DNA of 41,148 bases, taken from contig JAABTX010000019.1 of the NCBI GenBank assembly GCA_011389655.1, forward strand, positions 1 through 41,148. The letters run 5' to 3'. A program made the position numbers and the translations under genes. Origin of the DNA: Thioalkalivibrio sp. GTDB lineage: Bacteria; Pseudomonadota; Gammaproteobacteria; Ectothiorhodospirales; Ectothiorhodospiraceae. The notes under the pieces are model-generated. The model had not been told where the DNA came from and ran no database searches. It saw only the letters and a list, made by a program, of their open reading frames with translations. Of this stretch, positions 26,182-35,420 are shown in pieces (position 1 is the first letter of the stretch; each line of letters starts with the position of its first letter).

Positions 26182-26811
26182 CTACTCGAGCCGGTCCAGC
26201 ATGGGCTCGAGTTCGCTCCAGACGTTTTCCAGGATGCGGGGTTGTGCCTCCGCGCCGGGATGAATGCCATCATCAAGCATCATCCCGGGCTCCAGCGCGA
26301 CGCCCTCGAGCAGAAAGGGGATGAAGGCAAGGTCTCGCTCGGCCGCGAGATCGGAGAAGACCGAGCGGAACCGGTCGGTGTACATGGGCCCGTAATTTGG
26401 AGGGATCTCGATCCCCACCAGCAGCACCTCGGCGCCCGCGGCTTCCGCGGCGTCGAGCATCGCCTCGAGGTTTCCGCGCATCGCCCGAAGCGAAAGGCCG
26501 CGCAGGCCATCGTTGCCGCCGAGCTGCAGAATCAGGACATCCGGGTGTGTCTCGTCCAGCAGCCCCGGCAAGCGGCTGCGTCCGCCCGCAGTGGTCTCGC
26601 CGCCGACGGAGGCGTTGCGGACATCCCAGCGCGGCTCGCGCTCCGAGAGTCGCATCTCGAGCAGGGAGACCCAGCCCGCGTCACCATCGATCCCGTGCGC
26701 GGCACTGAGTGAATCGCCGAGCACGAGGATTCGATGCACATCGTGGGAATTACCGGCGCCGGAAACACTCCATAGCAACGCGAGAACCATTGTGATCAGG
26801 AAACGAAACAT
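26182..26811 (-). CDS. tesA: TesA-type lysophospholipase/thioesterase (SGNH hydrolase)
   Basis: 209-aa periplasmic esterase, near the 208 aa of E. coli TesA (acyl-CoA thioesterase I / protease I / lysophospholipase L1). A signal peptide is visible (MFRFLITMVLALLWSVSGAG). SGNH blocks: GDSLS with nucleophile Ser34, the Gly in SVGGETTAGG, GGNDGLRG, and DDGIHP near residue 183 with catalytic Asp and His. The ATG at 26811 has GAGGA seven bases upstream, inside the divergent ATPase gene. The start codons of the two genes overlap by two bases. E. coli has the same divergent tesA/ybbA pairing. Confidence 0.94.
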   Translation of the reverse strand: MFRFLITMVLALLWSVSGAGNSHDVHRILVLGDSLSAAHGIDGDAGWVSLLEMRLSEREPRWDVRNASVGGETTAGGRSRLPGLLDETHPDVLILQLGGNDGLRGLSLRAMRGNLEAMLDAAEAAGAEVLLVGIEIPPNYGPMYTDRFRSVFSDLAAERDLAFIPFLLEGVALEPGMMLDDGIHPGAEAQPRILENVWSELEPMLDRLE

Positions 26812-27529
26812 GGATGCATCCTCAAACTCCGTACTGGAGGCCACTGGCCTCGAAAAGCGGATCCACGGACCGAGCGGCTCCCTGGAGATCCTGCGTGGCC
26901 TGTCCCTCGCGGTCCAGCCCGGGGAAAGCCTGGCGATCCTTGGCGCCTCCGGCTCCGGCAAGTCGACCCTGCTGGGTCTCCTCGCTGGTCTGGACGCCCC
27001 GAGCGCAGGAGAAGTTCGGCTGCTCGGGGAAGATATCGGACAGCTGGACGAAGATGGGCGCGCCGCGCTGCGCGCCGGACGGGTGGGTTTCGTGTTCCAG
27101 TCCTTCCAGTTGCTGCCCGCGCTCACCGCGCTCGAGAACGTACTGCTGCCGCTGGAACTCAACCCGGGCAACGACCGGGTCTCCGCGCGCGATCTCACTG
27201 TGCGCGCCCAAACCGCGCTGGAACAGGTGGGCCTCGAGGCACGGGCCCACCACTACCCGCACCAGCTCTCCGGCGGAGAGCAGCAGCGCGTCGCGATCGC
27301 ACGGGCGATCGTCGACCGGCCTGCGGTGCTGTTCGCCGACGAGCCCACCGGAAACCTGGACGCCGAGACCGGCGCGCGGATCATCGACCTGCTGTTCGGG
27401 CTGGCCGGACCCGGCAGCGACGGCAGCACGGGGGGACCCCGGGCCGCGCTCGTGCTGGTCACGCATGATCCGGCGCTGGCACGGCGCTGCGACCGCGTGG
27501 CCCACATCCGCGACGGGGTGCTGGAGTGA
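26810..27529 (+). CDS. ybbA: ABC transporter ATP-binding protein, YbbA type
   Basis: 239-aa ATPase of the MacB/LolD-like group. Walker A GASGSGKST near residue 45, Q-loop in VGFVFQSFQLLPALTALENV, signature LSGGEQQR near 153, Walker B VLFADEPTGNLD near 173-184, and the switch His in LVTHD. The ATG at 26810 gives an N terminus aligning with E. coli YbbA and has AGGA nine bases upstream; the frame is open further upstream but that is antisense tesA. The stop overlaps the permease GTG (GTGA). Probable partner of the permease that follows. Confidence 0.93.
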   Translation: MDASSNSVLEATGLEKRIHGPSGSLEILRGLSLAVQPGESLAILGASGSGKSTLLGLLAGLDAPSAGEVRLLGEDIGQLDEDGRAALRAGRVGFVFQSFQLLPALTALENVLLPLELNPGNDRVSARDLTVRAQTALEQVGLEARAHHYPHQLSGGEQQRVAIARAIVDRPAVLFADEPTGNLDAETGARIIDLLFGLAGPGSDGSTGGPRAALVLVTHDPALARRCDRVAHIRDGVLE

Positions 27530-30024
27530 CGCGGGCGCGCAGGCGCGGGGCCGCCTTCCTGCGCGGCACCCTGCGCGAGTGGCGCAGTCCGGAGCTGCGC
27601 GTGCTGGCGGCCGCGCTGGTGATTGCCGTCGCGGCGGTCGCGGCCGTCGGTTTCTTCACCGATCGCGTGGACCGCGGCATGACCCAGCAGGCGGCGACCC
27701 TGCTGGGAGGCGACCTTGCCGTGGTCTCGGATTCCGCGATCCCCGATCACTGGCTGCAAGAGGCACGCGACCGGGGCCTGAGCGCGACCCGCAGCGCCAC
27801 GCTGCCCAGCGTGCTGTTCACGCCCGACGACGAGTCGCAACTGGTCTCCGTGCGGGCGGTGGATCAGGACTGGCCCCTCAGGGGCGAGGTGCAGCTGCAG
27901 GCTGAGCCGGAGCCGGTGGGCCTTGGCCGCGGGCCGAGGCCTGGCGAGGCCTGGGGTGACGGCGCGCTGCTGCTGTCTCTGGGGCTGGAGACCGGGAGCC
28001 AGGTTGAGCTGGGTTACCTGACGCTGGATCTGGCCGAAGAGATTGTGCTGGAGCCGGATCGCGGCAGTCGCCTCTTCGACATCGCTCCGCGGCTGCTGAT
28101 CCACTTCGACGACCTGGAACGGACCGCACTGATCGGGCCGGGAAGCCGGGTCCGCTATCAGTTTCTCGCCGCCGGGCCACCGGCCGGGGTGGAGTCCCTG
28201 CGCAGCTGGCTGAAGACCGAGATGAGCGCGGGCCAGCGCCTGCTCGATCTGGAGGATGCGAATCCCGAGCTGCGTGAGGCGGTAAGCCGCGCGCGCAGCT
28301 TCCTAGGACTGGCCTCCCTGATGGCGGTACTGCTGGCCGGCGCGGCGATTGCGGTAGCCGCGCACCACTACGCGAACCAGCGCGCGGATGCAGCGGCCGT
28401 GATGCGAGCCCTCGGCGCGAGCCGGCACCGGGTGTTGCGACTCTATTTCCTGCGCGTACTGGCGATTGCCGCCGCCGCCAGCGTTGCGGGCCTGGCACTG
28501 GGCTTTGCTGCACAATTCGTGCTGAGCGGGCTTCTCGCGGACTGGATGGCAACCGAGCTGCCCCCGCCCGGCTGGCGCCCGCTGGTCGCCGGGATGGGCG
28601 TCGGGCTGGTCACCGCCGCCGGCTTCGCGCTCCCGGCCCTGCTGCGCATCGGCCAGGTACCGCCCCTGCGCGTGCTGCAGCGCGACCTGGGGCTGCCGCC
28701 GGTATCGACATGGCTGTCCGCGTCGCTTGCGCTGATCACCTTCGGCGCGCTGCTCTACTGGCAGTCGGCCGATCCCGCGCTCGCCGCGTGGGTGCTGGTG
28801 GGCACCGGCATCGCACTGCTGGTGCTGGGGGCGCTGGGACTGCTGCTGATCATCCTGCTGCGTCCGCTGCGCAACCGGGGGGGCATGGCGATGCGCTTCG
28901 GCCTCGCGAATCTTTCCCGGCGCGGCGGCCTGAGCGCGATCCAGATGGTGGCCTTCAGCATCGGCATCCTCGCGCTGCTGTTGCTCGCGATCGTGCGTGT
29001 GGACCTGCTTTCCGCATGGGAGCAGAACATCCCGCCGGATGCCCCGAACCTGTTCTTCATCAATATCCAGCCAGGACAGGAGTCGGCATTCGCCGATCGC
29101 ATCGAGGACGCGGGGCTGGAACGCCCGACCATGGAGCCGATGATCCGCGGCAGGCTGGTGGAGATCAACGGCGAGCGGGTCTCGGCCGCGGATTTCGAGG
29201 ACGAGCGTGCCCGGCGCCTACTGGAACGGGAGTTCAACCTGTCGTACGCCGAGCAACCGCCGGCACACAACCGCATCGTCGCCGGCCGCTGGTTCGACCC
29301 GTCGCCACCGGCCGGCGAGTGGTCGCTGGAGAGTGGCCTGATGGAGCGCTTCGGACTGAGCCTGGACGACGAACTGACCTTTCGCATTGCGGGCACCCGG
29401 CTCAGTGGCCGCATCACCAGCATCCGCGAGGTCGACTGGGACAGCTTCAAGGTGAATTTCTTCGTGATCGGCCCGCCTGCGCTCCTGGAGGACCAGCCAC
29501 AGACCTACATCACCAGCATCCGCCTGCCCGATTCGATGGAGGCCGAGAAGAACCGCTGGCTGCGCGAGTTCCCCGCAGTGACCGCGATCGACGTCGGCGC
29601 CCTGCTCGCCCAGGTCCGCTCCGTGATCGAACAGGCCACCCGCGCCGTCGAGTACGTCTTCCTGTTCACGCTGTTCGCCGGGCTCACGGTGCTGTATGCG
29701 GCCGTGCAGGCCACACGGGAGGTGCGCAGGCGCGAGACCGCACTCCTGCGGACCCTTGGCGCCCGGCGCCAGCAGATCCGCAACGGTCTGCTCGCCGAGT
29801 TCGGCACCCTCGGGCTGCTCTCGGGACTTCTCGCAGCGGTGATTGCGAGCGCAGTCGGCGGCCTGCTCGCGTGGCAGGTATTCGGGTTCGAATACTCGGT
29901 CAACCCGATGACCTTCCTCTTCGGGATTGCCGGCGGCACCCTGGGCATCGGTCTGGCCGGCTGGCTGGGCACCCGGCGCGTACTCGACCTCGCCCCGCTG
30001 CGGGTGCTGCGCGGCCCCGAGTGA
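27526..30024 (+). CDS. ybbP: ABC transporter permease, YbbP/FtsX type
   Basis: 832-aa inner-membrane protein close in size to E. coli YbbP (804 aa). One helix near the N terminus (residues about 23-43), a large periplasmic region with MacB-like fold, three or four helices between 260 and 380, another group 405-500, a second periplasmic region, and a last FtsX block with three helices from about 705 to the end. Both FtsX repeats carry the typical MRALGASRHRV and LLRTLGARRQQI coupling segments. The start is a GTG overlapping the ATPase stop. A mechanotransmission-type exporter or lipid extractor working with TesA is plausible; the substrate is not shown by sequence. Confidence 0.92.
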   Translation: MTRARRRGAAFLRGTLREWRSPELRVLAAALVIAVAAVAAVGFFTDRVDRGMTQQAATLLGGDLAVVSDSAIPDHWLQEARDRGLSATRSATLPSVLFTPDDESQLVSVRAVDQDWPLRGEVQLQAEPEPVGLGRGPRPGEAWGDGALLLSLGLETGSQVELGYLTLDLAEEIVLEPDRGSRLFDIAPRLLIHFDDLERTALIGPGSRVRYQFLAAGPPAGVESLRSWLKTEMSAGQRLLDLEDANPELREAVSRARSFLGLASLMAVLLAGAAIAVAAHHYANQRADAAAVMRALGASRHRVLRLYFLRVLAIAAAASVAGLALGFAAQFVLSGLLADWMATELPPPGWRPLVAGMGVGLVTAAGFALPALLRIGQVPPLRVLQRDLGLPPVSTWLSASLALITFGALLYWQSADPALAAWVLVGTGIALLVLGALGLLLIILLRPLRNRGGMAMRFGLANLSRRGGLSAIQMVAFSIGILALLLLAIVRVDLLSAWEQNIPPDAPNLFFINIQPGQESAFADRIEDAGLERPTMEPMIRGRLVEINGERVSAADFEDERARRLLEREFNLSYAEQPPAHNRIVAGRWFDPSPPAGEWSLESGLMERFGLSLDDELTFRIAGTRLSGRITSIREVDWDSFKVNFFVIGPPALLEDQPQTYITSIRLPDSMEAEKNRWLREFPAVTAIDVGALLAQVRSVIEQATRAVEYVFLFTLFAGLTVLYAAVQATREVRRRETALLRTLGARRQQIRNGLLAEFGTLGLLSGLLAAVIASAVGGLLAWQVFGFEYSVNPMTFLFGIAGGTLGIGLAGWLGTRRVLDLAPLRVLRGPE

Positions 30025-30063
30025 CGGACCGCGCCGGGCGAGGTGTTTTCCCGGGCGGCCGGA

Positions 30064-30069
30064 TATACT
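30064..30069 (+). promoter_or_regulatory. -10 box immediately upstream of relA
   Basis: TATACT six bases before the relA ATG. Transcription would start at or next to the A of the ATG, making a leaderless mRNA, and no ribosome site is visible upstream. The -35 region (around GTGTTTTCC, 30043-30051) is weak. Confidence 0.45.
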
Positions 30070-30075
30070 GATCCC

Positions 30076-32247
30076 ATGCGTCACTCACTGCTGACCGATC
30101 AGAAGCTGCAGGGGATGGAACGCTCGGCCCTGGTCCGGCACTTCGCCGGCACGGACGCCCCCGACCTTCAGCTGACTGCGGCCATTACCCACGCACTGGA
30201 TTCGGTCGACGAGTCCGGGCTGCAGACCCATCCGCTCGACGTCGCCGAAATCCTGCGCGGACTGAACGTCGACCGCCAGACCCTGATCGCCACGCTGCTG
30301 ATCCCGGCGGTCTTTGCCCGTCGCCTTACCCACGAACAGATGACCCAGCAGTTCGGCGAGGTCGTCACGCGCCTGACCGAGAACGTCAGCGAGCTCGTCC
30401 GGCGGCGTTTCGAGGCCCCGACCGGGCGCCCGGAGCAGGCGGAGCGGCTGCGGCGCATGCTGCTGGCGATGGTGGACGACGTCCGCGCCGTGCTGATCAA
30501 GCTGGCGTTCCGACTGCAGAACCTGCGCCTTGCGGCAAAACGGAACGAGCCCGATGCGGCCCTGCTGGCCCAGGAGACGCTCGACGTGCTTGCACCGCTC
30601 GCGAACCGTCTCGGGATCGGCTCCCTGAAGTGGGAAATGGAGGACCTCTCGCTGCGCATCCTCGAGCCGGAGGCCTACCGGGAGATCGCCAACGGTCTCG
30701 ACGCCAACCGGCGTGCCCGCGAGGCCTATGTCGACACCTTCACGCGCGATCTGCAGAAGGCCCTGGAGGCCGGGGGAGTGAAGGCGCGGGTCTATGGACG
30801 CCCGAAGCACATCTACAGCATCTGGCGCAAGATGCAGAAGAAACAGGTCGTACTGGAGGAGCTGACGGATCTCCGCGCGACCCGGGTAATCGTTGACGAC
30901 CTCTCGGCCTGCTATACCGTGCTTGGCATCGTCCACAACCACTGGCCGCACCTGCCGCGCGAATTCGACGACTACATCGCCAACCCCAAGGACAACGGGT
31001 ATCAGTCGCTGCACACCGCGGTGATCGGTCCGGAGGGCAAGGTGGTCGAGGTCCAGATCCGGACCCGGACGATGCATGAGTTCGCGGAACTCGGGGTGGC
31101 CGCGCACTGGCGCTACAAGGAGGGCGGGCGCGAGGACCAGGCGCTGAACCGCGCGATTGCCTCCCTGCGGCAGCTTCTGGAGTCCGGCGAGGACGATCAG
31201 AACCTGCTCGAGGAGTTCCAGAGCGAGGTACTGCACCAGCGGGTCTTCGTGCTTACGCCCCGCGGCGAGGTGCTGGACCTGCCCGCGGGCGCGACGCCGC
31301 TGGACTTCGCCTATGGCGTGCACACGGAGGTCGGTCACCGATGCCGTGGCGCGAAGGTGGACGGCCGGATCGTGCCTCTGACCTACCGTCTGCGATCCGG
31401 GCAGCGGGTGGAGATCCTGACCACCCGCGAAGGCGGTCCGAGCCGCGACTGGCTGAACCCGAGCCTGGGCTACCTGCAGACCACCCGCGGGCGCAACAAG
31501 GTGCGCAGCTGGTTCCGGCAGCAGAACCAGGAAGAACACCTCGCGAACGGGCGCGGTCTGCTGGACCGGGAGTGCCAGAGGCTCGGCGTGAGCCAGTTGG
31601 ACCAGGAGGATCTGGCCACCCGGCTGGGTTACCGCCGCCCCGCTGACATGCTGATTGCGCTGGGCGCGGGAGATCTCACCACGGCGCAGGTCGCCCAGAA
31701 GCTGCAGGTCGATGCGGCGATACCGATCCCGGCGCTGCGGCCGCGGCGCCGCCCCGTGCGCGACGGGAAGCCCGCCGGTGGCGGCGACATTCACATCCGC
31801 GGCGTCGGCGGGCTGCTGACCAGCCTTGCCAACTGCTGCAACCCCGTGCCGGGCGACCCGATCATCGGCTTCATCACCCGCGGGAAGGGCGTCTCGGTAC
31901 ATCGCCGGGACTGCGTGAACATTCTGCGGTTGCCGGAGGAGAAGCGTCCCCGGCTGATCCCGGTGAGCTGGGGCGAGGAGGCCCCGACCCAGGCAGTGGA
32001 CATGATCGTGGAGGCCCAGGACCGGCCCGGCCTGCTACGGGACATCAGCAATGTCTTCGCGAATGCGAACGTGAACCTGCTGGCGGTTCAGACCCGAACC
32101 CACCCGGTGGACCGTTCCGTGCACATGGAACTGACCGCGGAGGTGGAGGGCCTGAGCCAGCTCAGCGGGCTGTTCGACCGCATCCAGGCCCTGCCCAACG
32201 TGTACAGCGTCCGGCGCCGCTCGACCGTGGACCGGGCCCGGCGATGA
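30076..32247 (+). CDS. relA: GTP pyrophosphokinase RelA
   Basis: 723-aa ribosome-associated (p)ppGpp synthetase of the stringent response. Domains: an inactive HD-like domain (about 20-200) in which the HDxxED catalytic motif of SpoT is absent; synthetase (about 235-350) with RVYGRPKHIYSIWRKM and, from residue 296, EFDDYIANPKDNGYQSLH; TGS (about 388-450); a Cys-rich zinc-finger domain (SLANCCNPVPGD ... VSVHRRDC near 580-620); and a C-terminal ACT domain from about 642. The acidic E-x-D-D motif marks a monofunctional synthetase, as opposed to R-x-K-D in bifunctional enzymes. ATG at 30076; an ATG at 30115 is an alternative if the mRNA is not leaderless. Confidence 0.95.
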   Translation: MRHSLLTDQKLQGMERSALVRHFAGTDAPDLQLTAAITHALDSVDESGLQTHPLDVAEILRGLNVDRQTLIATLLIPAVFARRLTHEQMTQQFGEVVTRLTENVSELVRRRFEAPTGRPEQAERLRRMLLAMVDDVRAVLIKLAFRLQNLRLAAKRNEPDAALLAQETLDVLAPLANRLGIGSLKWEMEDLSLRILEPEAYREIANGLDANRRAREAYVDTFTRDLQKALEAGGVKARVYGRPKHIYSIWRKMQKKQVVLEELTDLRATRVIVDDLSACYTVLGIVHNHWPHLPREFDDYIANPKDNGYQSLHTAVIGPEGKVVEVQIRTRTMHEFAELGVAAHWRYKEGGREDQALNRAIASLRQLLESGEDDQNLLEEFQSEVLHQRVFVLTPRGEVLDLPAGATPLDFAYGVHTEVGHRCRGAKVDGRIVPLTYRLRSGQRVEILTTREGGPSRDWLNPSLGYLQTTRGRNKVRSWFRQQNQEEHLANGRGLLDRECQRLGVSQLDQEDLATRLGYRRPADMLIALGAGDLTTAQVAQKLQVDAAIPIPALRPRRRPVRDGKPAGGGDIHIRGVGGLLTSLANCCNPVPGDPIIGFITRGKGVSVHRRDCVNILRLPEEKRPRLIPVSWGEEAPTQAVDMIVEAQDRPGLLRDISNVFANANVNLLAVQTRTHPVDRSVHMELTAEVEGLSQLSGLFDRIQALPNVYSVRRRSTVDRARR

Positions 32248-32402
32248 ATCCGTCGCCTTCCGAAGGCCGCGGCGCGATGCGGGCCCGGACCGGTCCGCGC
32301 CGTTCAGAAACGCGCGACCCTGCCGCCTCTTCAGGACATGGAGGCCGCCTCTTTTCACCTCTCGGCCGGCCCACGCGCCAGGGGCGGGCGAACTCACGGA
32401 GT

Positions 32403-32429
32403 GATCGGATGGAAACCTGTCATCCGATC
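32403..32429. promoter_or_regulatory. Perfect 9-bp inverted repeat downstream of relA
   Basis: GATCGGATG (32403-32411) and CATCCGATC (32421-32429) with a 9-nt loop, between relA and the small ORF. No T-tract follows, so an operator or a weak terminator are both possible. The rest of 32248-32474 shows no convincing gene. Confidence 0.4.
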
Positions 32430-32474
32430 CGGCTTGTGGCATCTTCCCGCACGCCAAATGTCTGCTGAACGGTC

Positions 32475-32588
32475 ATGCGAATCCTAAAGCTCAAGAACCT
32501 GAAGGAATGCACGCTGTGCCTGGTGACCCTCGCGGTCGTGGCCGGCGCCCCGATCCTGGTATCGATCTTCGTGCTGGTGTGGGACTGA
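32475..32588 (+). CDS. Possible 37-aa single-span membrane protein
   Basis: The frame encodes a basic N terminus (MRILKLKNLKE), then an uninterrupted hydrophobic helix of about 22 residues (CLVTLAVVAGAPILVSIFVL) ending in WD. Topology N-in by the positive-inside rule. Third codon positions are nearly all G or C, as in the neighbours, but that is weak evidence in this genome. No ribosome site is obvious before the ATG. I do not recognise a family; it does not look like CydX or CcoQ. Followed at once by a strong inverted repeat. Confidence 0.4.
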   Translation: MRILKLKNLKECTLCLVTLAVVAGAPILVSIFVLVWD

Positions 32589-32591
32589 GAC

Positions 32592-32632
32592 CACGGCCGT
32601 TGCGCTCGGGGCAGGCCCGAGGGGCGGCCGTG
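32592..32632. terminator. Bidirectional terminator-like inverted repeat
   Basis: CACGGCCG (32592-32599) and CGGCCGTG (32625-32632) enclose a second dyad (CTCGGG/CCCGAG). It lies between the converging small ORF and frdB. No U-run on either strand, so termination efficiency is uncertain. Confidence 0.5.
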
Positions 32633-32667
32633 ATCAGGGACTACGCACACTCCGGGCGGGGTGTGTA

Positions 32668-33441
32668 TCAGCTCGCCGGCAGGATCGCTGCGCGCAGCAT
32701 CTTCCGCCGCATGTAGGCAATCTGAGTCTGAAGGTCCAGGTTCTTCGGACAGACATCCTGACAACCCAGCAGGGTCATGCAGCCGAAGACACCGTTATCA
32801 TCCCCGATCAGATCATAGTAGTCCGCATCGGAACGCCGGTCGCGGGGATCCAGCCGCAGCCGGGCGATCTTGTTCAGTCCGACCGCGCCGACAAAGCCCT
32901 CCCGCATGCGTGCAGTGCCGCAGGCCGCGAGACAGCAGCCGCACTCGATGCAGCGTTCCAGCTCGTAGATCTGCTCGGCGAGCTCCGGTTCCATCCGCTC
33001 TTCGAGCCGTGCGATGTCCACCTCACCGGAGGCATGGATCCACGCCTCAAGCCGCTCGCTCATGCCCCGCATCCACTTGCCGGTATTCACCGACAGATCG
33101 CCGATCAATTCGAAGAAGGGCAGCGGAGCCAGGGTGATCCGCTCGCCGAGGCTGCTGGTCAGCGTGCGGCAGGCCAGGCCCGGACGGCCATTGATCAGCA
33201 TTGCGCAGCTGCCGCAGATACCGGCCCGGCATACGAAATCGAACTGCAGCGATGGCTCCTGGTGGTCGCGAATGTCGTTCAGCGCGACGAACAGGGTCAT
33301 GCTCGGGGCCTCTTCAACCTCGAAGGTCTGCAGGTGCGGCCGGCTCTGCGGATCCTGCGGGTTGTACCGGAGCACACTGATCCTGAGACGGCGGCCCGCG
33401 GCGCCCTCGCCCCGGGCCACCGCTTCCCCGTTCCCGGTCAT
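32668..33441 (-). CDS. frdB: Fumarate reductase iron-sulfur subunit
   Basis: 257-aa electron-transfer subunit. The N-terminal 2Fe-2S domain has [11 protein letters not shown] and a later GLACRTL. The C-terminal domain carries two cluster motifs, [16 protein letters not shown] and [18 protein letters not shown], giving the three-cluster chain of the family. The wording of both motifs and of [20 protein letters not shown] is close to Wolinella FrdB as I remember it, and unlike E. coli SdhB or FrdB. ATG at 33441 overlaps the frdA stop (ATGA). Last gene of the operon. Confidence 0.93.
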   Translation of the reverse strand: MTGNGEAVARGEGAAGRRLRISVLRYNPQDPQSRPHLQTFEVEEAPSMTLFVALNDIRDHQEPSLQFDFVCRAGICGSCAMLINGRPGLACRTLTSSLGERITLAPLPFFELIGDLSVNTGKWMRGMSERLEAWIHASGEVDIARLEERMEPELAEQIYELERCIECGCCLAACGTARMREGFVGAVGLNKIARLRLDPRDRRSDADYYDLIGDDNGVFGCMTLLGCQDVCPKNLDLQTQIAYMRRKMLRAAILPAS

Positions 33442-35420
33442 GGCAGCTTCTCCAGCAGACGTTCGTTACGACCCCGGTACTTCTCCGGCAACAGGGAGGC
33501 ATATTCCATCAATGCCTCCTGGCGCCGGAAGCGATCCGCAGCGCCCAGCCCGTCAACGATCTGCTCGACCTCGGCCAGCCGGGTCTCGGTGTCCGGATGA
33601 TCCACGTGGTTGCGCGTGCCGTAGCCGCGGAACCCGGGGGGCAGTTCCATCGCGTTCACGTCGATGTCCTCGTAGCCGATGGATGGCAGATCGTCGGCCT
33701 CGTCCGCCCAGGTGGCGAGCGTGCGCTTCAGCCAGTCGCGGTCGTTGCGCTGCGGGAAGTCCTCGCGGAAATGGGCACCGCGGCTCTCGGTCCGCAACAG
33801 CGCCCCCTGCGCGACGCACAGCGCGATCTTGAGCATCTTCTGCACGCGGTAGGCGGTCACCAGTTCCGGGTTGGCACCTCGCGTCCCGGTCCGGACCGCG
33901 ATGTTCCGGCTGCGCACCAGGAGTTCGCGCAGCTCGCTGACCGCACTCTCCAGCTCCTCTCCGGTACGGAAGATGCCGACCTTGTCCATCATCACGGCCT
34001 CCATCCGGTCGCGCAGCTCGGTGGCGCTCTCTCCTTCGCCGCGGCCGAGCAGTTCGTCCAGCCGCCGTTGCTCGCGCTCGATGAAGTGGCGCACCAGATC
34101 CGACCCCACGCTCACTGCTCCCGCCTCCGACTCGCAGAAGTCCGCGATGTACTCGGCGACGAGCATCCCCGCCACGACGGTCTCGGCCACGGAATTGCCG
34201 CCGAGGCGATTGAAGCCGTGCAGGTCCCAGCAGGCGGCCTCGCCGCAGGAGAACAGGCCCTTCAGGGTCGGGCTCTGGCCGGTGTGATCGGTCCGGATGC
34301 CCCCCATCGAGTAGTGCTGGGTCGGCCGCACCGGAATCCACTCGGTCACCGGGTCGATGCCGAGGAAGTACTCGCAGATGTCCTTCACCTCGCGCAGGTT
34401 CTTCTCGATGTGCGCGCGGCCCAGCCCGGTGATGTCCAGCCACAGGTGCTCGCCGTAACGGGAGGGCACGCCCTTTCCCTTGCGCATGTGCTCGGTCATC
34501 CGCCGGGACACCACGTCGCGCGAAGCGAGTTCCTTCTTCTCGGGCTCGTAGTCGGGCATGAAGCGGTGGCCATCGACGTCGCGCAGCACACCGCCGTCGC
34601 CCCGGCAGCCCTCGGTGGTCAGGATGCCCGCGGTAATGATCGCGGTCGGGTGAAACTGCACGGCCTCCATGTTCCCAAGCGGCGCGACGCCGGTCTCCAG
34701 CGCCAGTGCGATCCCGGTTCCCTCGCAGATGATCGCATTGGTGGAGACCTTGTAGATGCGGCCATAGCCACCGGTCGCGATCGTCGTGGCCCGGGCCAGG
34801 TAGGCCGTGAGCTCACCCGTGATCAGGTCCCGCACCACCGCCCCGTGACAGCGCCCGCCATCGTGGATCAGGGACAGGGCCTCCTGCCGCTCCAGCACCG
34901 GTATCCCGTGGGCGATGGCCTGGTCGCCGAGGGCATAGAGCATGGTGTGCCCGGTCCCGTCCGAGGTGTAGCAGGTGCGCCACTTCTTGGTGCCGCCGAA
35001 GTCCCGCGCGGTAATCAGCCCGTGGGCATCGTCGTTCTCGGTGATGGTGATCTTCTGCGCATTCACCACGGACTCGCGGTCGCCCCGCGCCACGCGGCTC
35101 CAGGGCACGCCCCACGCCGCGAGCTCACGAACCGCCTTCGGCGCGGTATTCACGAACATGCGCACGACGCGCTGGTCCGCGCCCCAGTCGCTGCCACGCA
35201 CCGTGTCCTCGAAGTGCACGTCCTCGTTGTCACCCGCCCCCATCGCGCTGTTGCCGAGGCTGGCCTGCATACCGCCCTGGGCCGCGGCCGAGTGCGACCG
35301 CTTCGCGGGAACGAGACTCAGGATCAGCGCATCGAGCCCGCGCCGCTTCACGCCAACGGCGACGCGCAATCCCGCGAGACCGCCGCCGATCACCAGCACG
35401 TCCGTGTAGACGACCTTCAT
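33438..35420 (-). CDS. frdA: Fumarate reductase / succinate dehydrogenase flavoprotein subunit
   Basis: 660-aa FAD protein catalysing fumarate/succinate interconversion. The dinucleotide motif [14 protein letters not shown] is at the N terminus; [14 protein letters not shown] contains the His that carries covalent FAD in this family. The active-site blocks are visible: [29 protein letters not shown] and the C-terminal [19 protein letters not shown] at 35420 overlaps the frdC stop. Two assignments are possible (fumarate reductase or succinate dehydrogenase), because type-B enzymes run both ways; the FNR-like promoter favours an anaerobic role. Confidence 0.94.
   Translation of the reverse strand: MKVVYTDVLVIGGGLAGLRVAVGVKRRGLDALILSLVPAKRSHSAAAQGGMQASLGNSAMGAGDNEDVHFEDTVRGSDWGADQRVVRMFVNTAPKAVRELAAWGVPWSRVARGDRESVVNAQKITITENDDAHGLITARDFGGTKKWRTCYTSDGTGHTMLYALGDQAIAHGIPVLERQEALSLIHDGGRCHGAVVRDLITGELTAYLARATTIATGGYGRIYKVSTNAIICEGTGIALALETGVAPLGNMEAVQFHPTAIITAGILTTEGCRGDGGVLRDVDGHRFMPDYEPEKKELASRDVVSRRMTEHMRKGKGVPSRYGEHLWLDITGLGRAHIEKNLREVKDICEYFLGIDPVTEWIPVRPTQHYSMGGIRTDHTGQSPTLKGLFSCGEAACWDLHGFNRLGGNSVAETVVAGMLVAEYIADFCESEAGAVSVGSDLVRHFIEREQRRLDELLGRGEGESATELRDRMEAVMMDKVGIFRTGEELESAVSELRELLVRSRNIAVRTGTRGANPELVTAYRVQKMLKIALCVAQGALLRTESRGAHFREDFPQRNDRDWLKRTLATWADEADDLPSIGYEDIDVNAMELPPGFRGYGTRNHVDHPDTETRLAEVEQIVDGLGAADRFRRQEALMEYASLLPEKYRGRNERLLEKLP

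Noticed and set aside
30076-32247. Bifunctional SpoT/Rel enzyme
   Set aside because: The HDxxED hydrolase motif is missing and the synthetase carries the acidic E-x-D-D motif of monofunctional RelA.
32244-32468. 74-codon frame overlapping the relA stop
   Set aside because: Low-complexity, Arg/Ser/Pro-rich translation without domain features; it crosses an inverted repeat.
32668-35420. Ordinary sdhAB of a four-subunit succinate dehydrogenase
   Set aside because: The partner is a single dihaem cytochrome of the Wolinella type and the FrdB motifs match that group.
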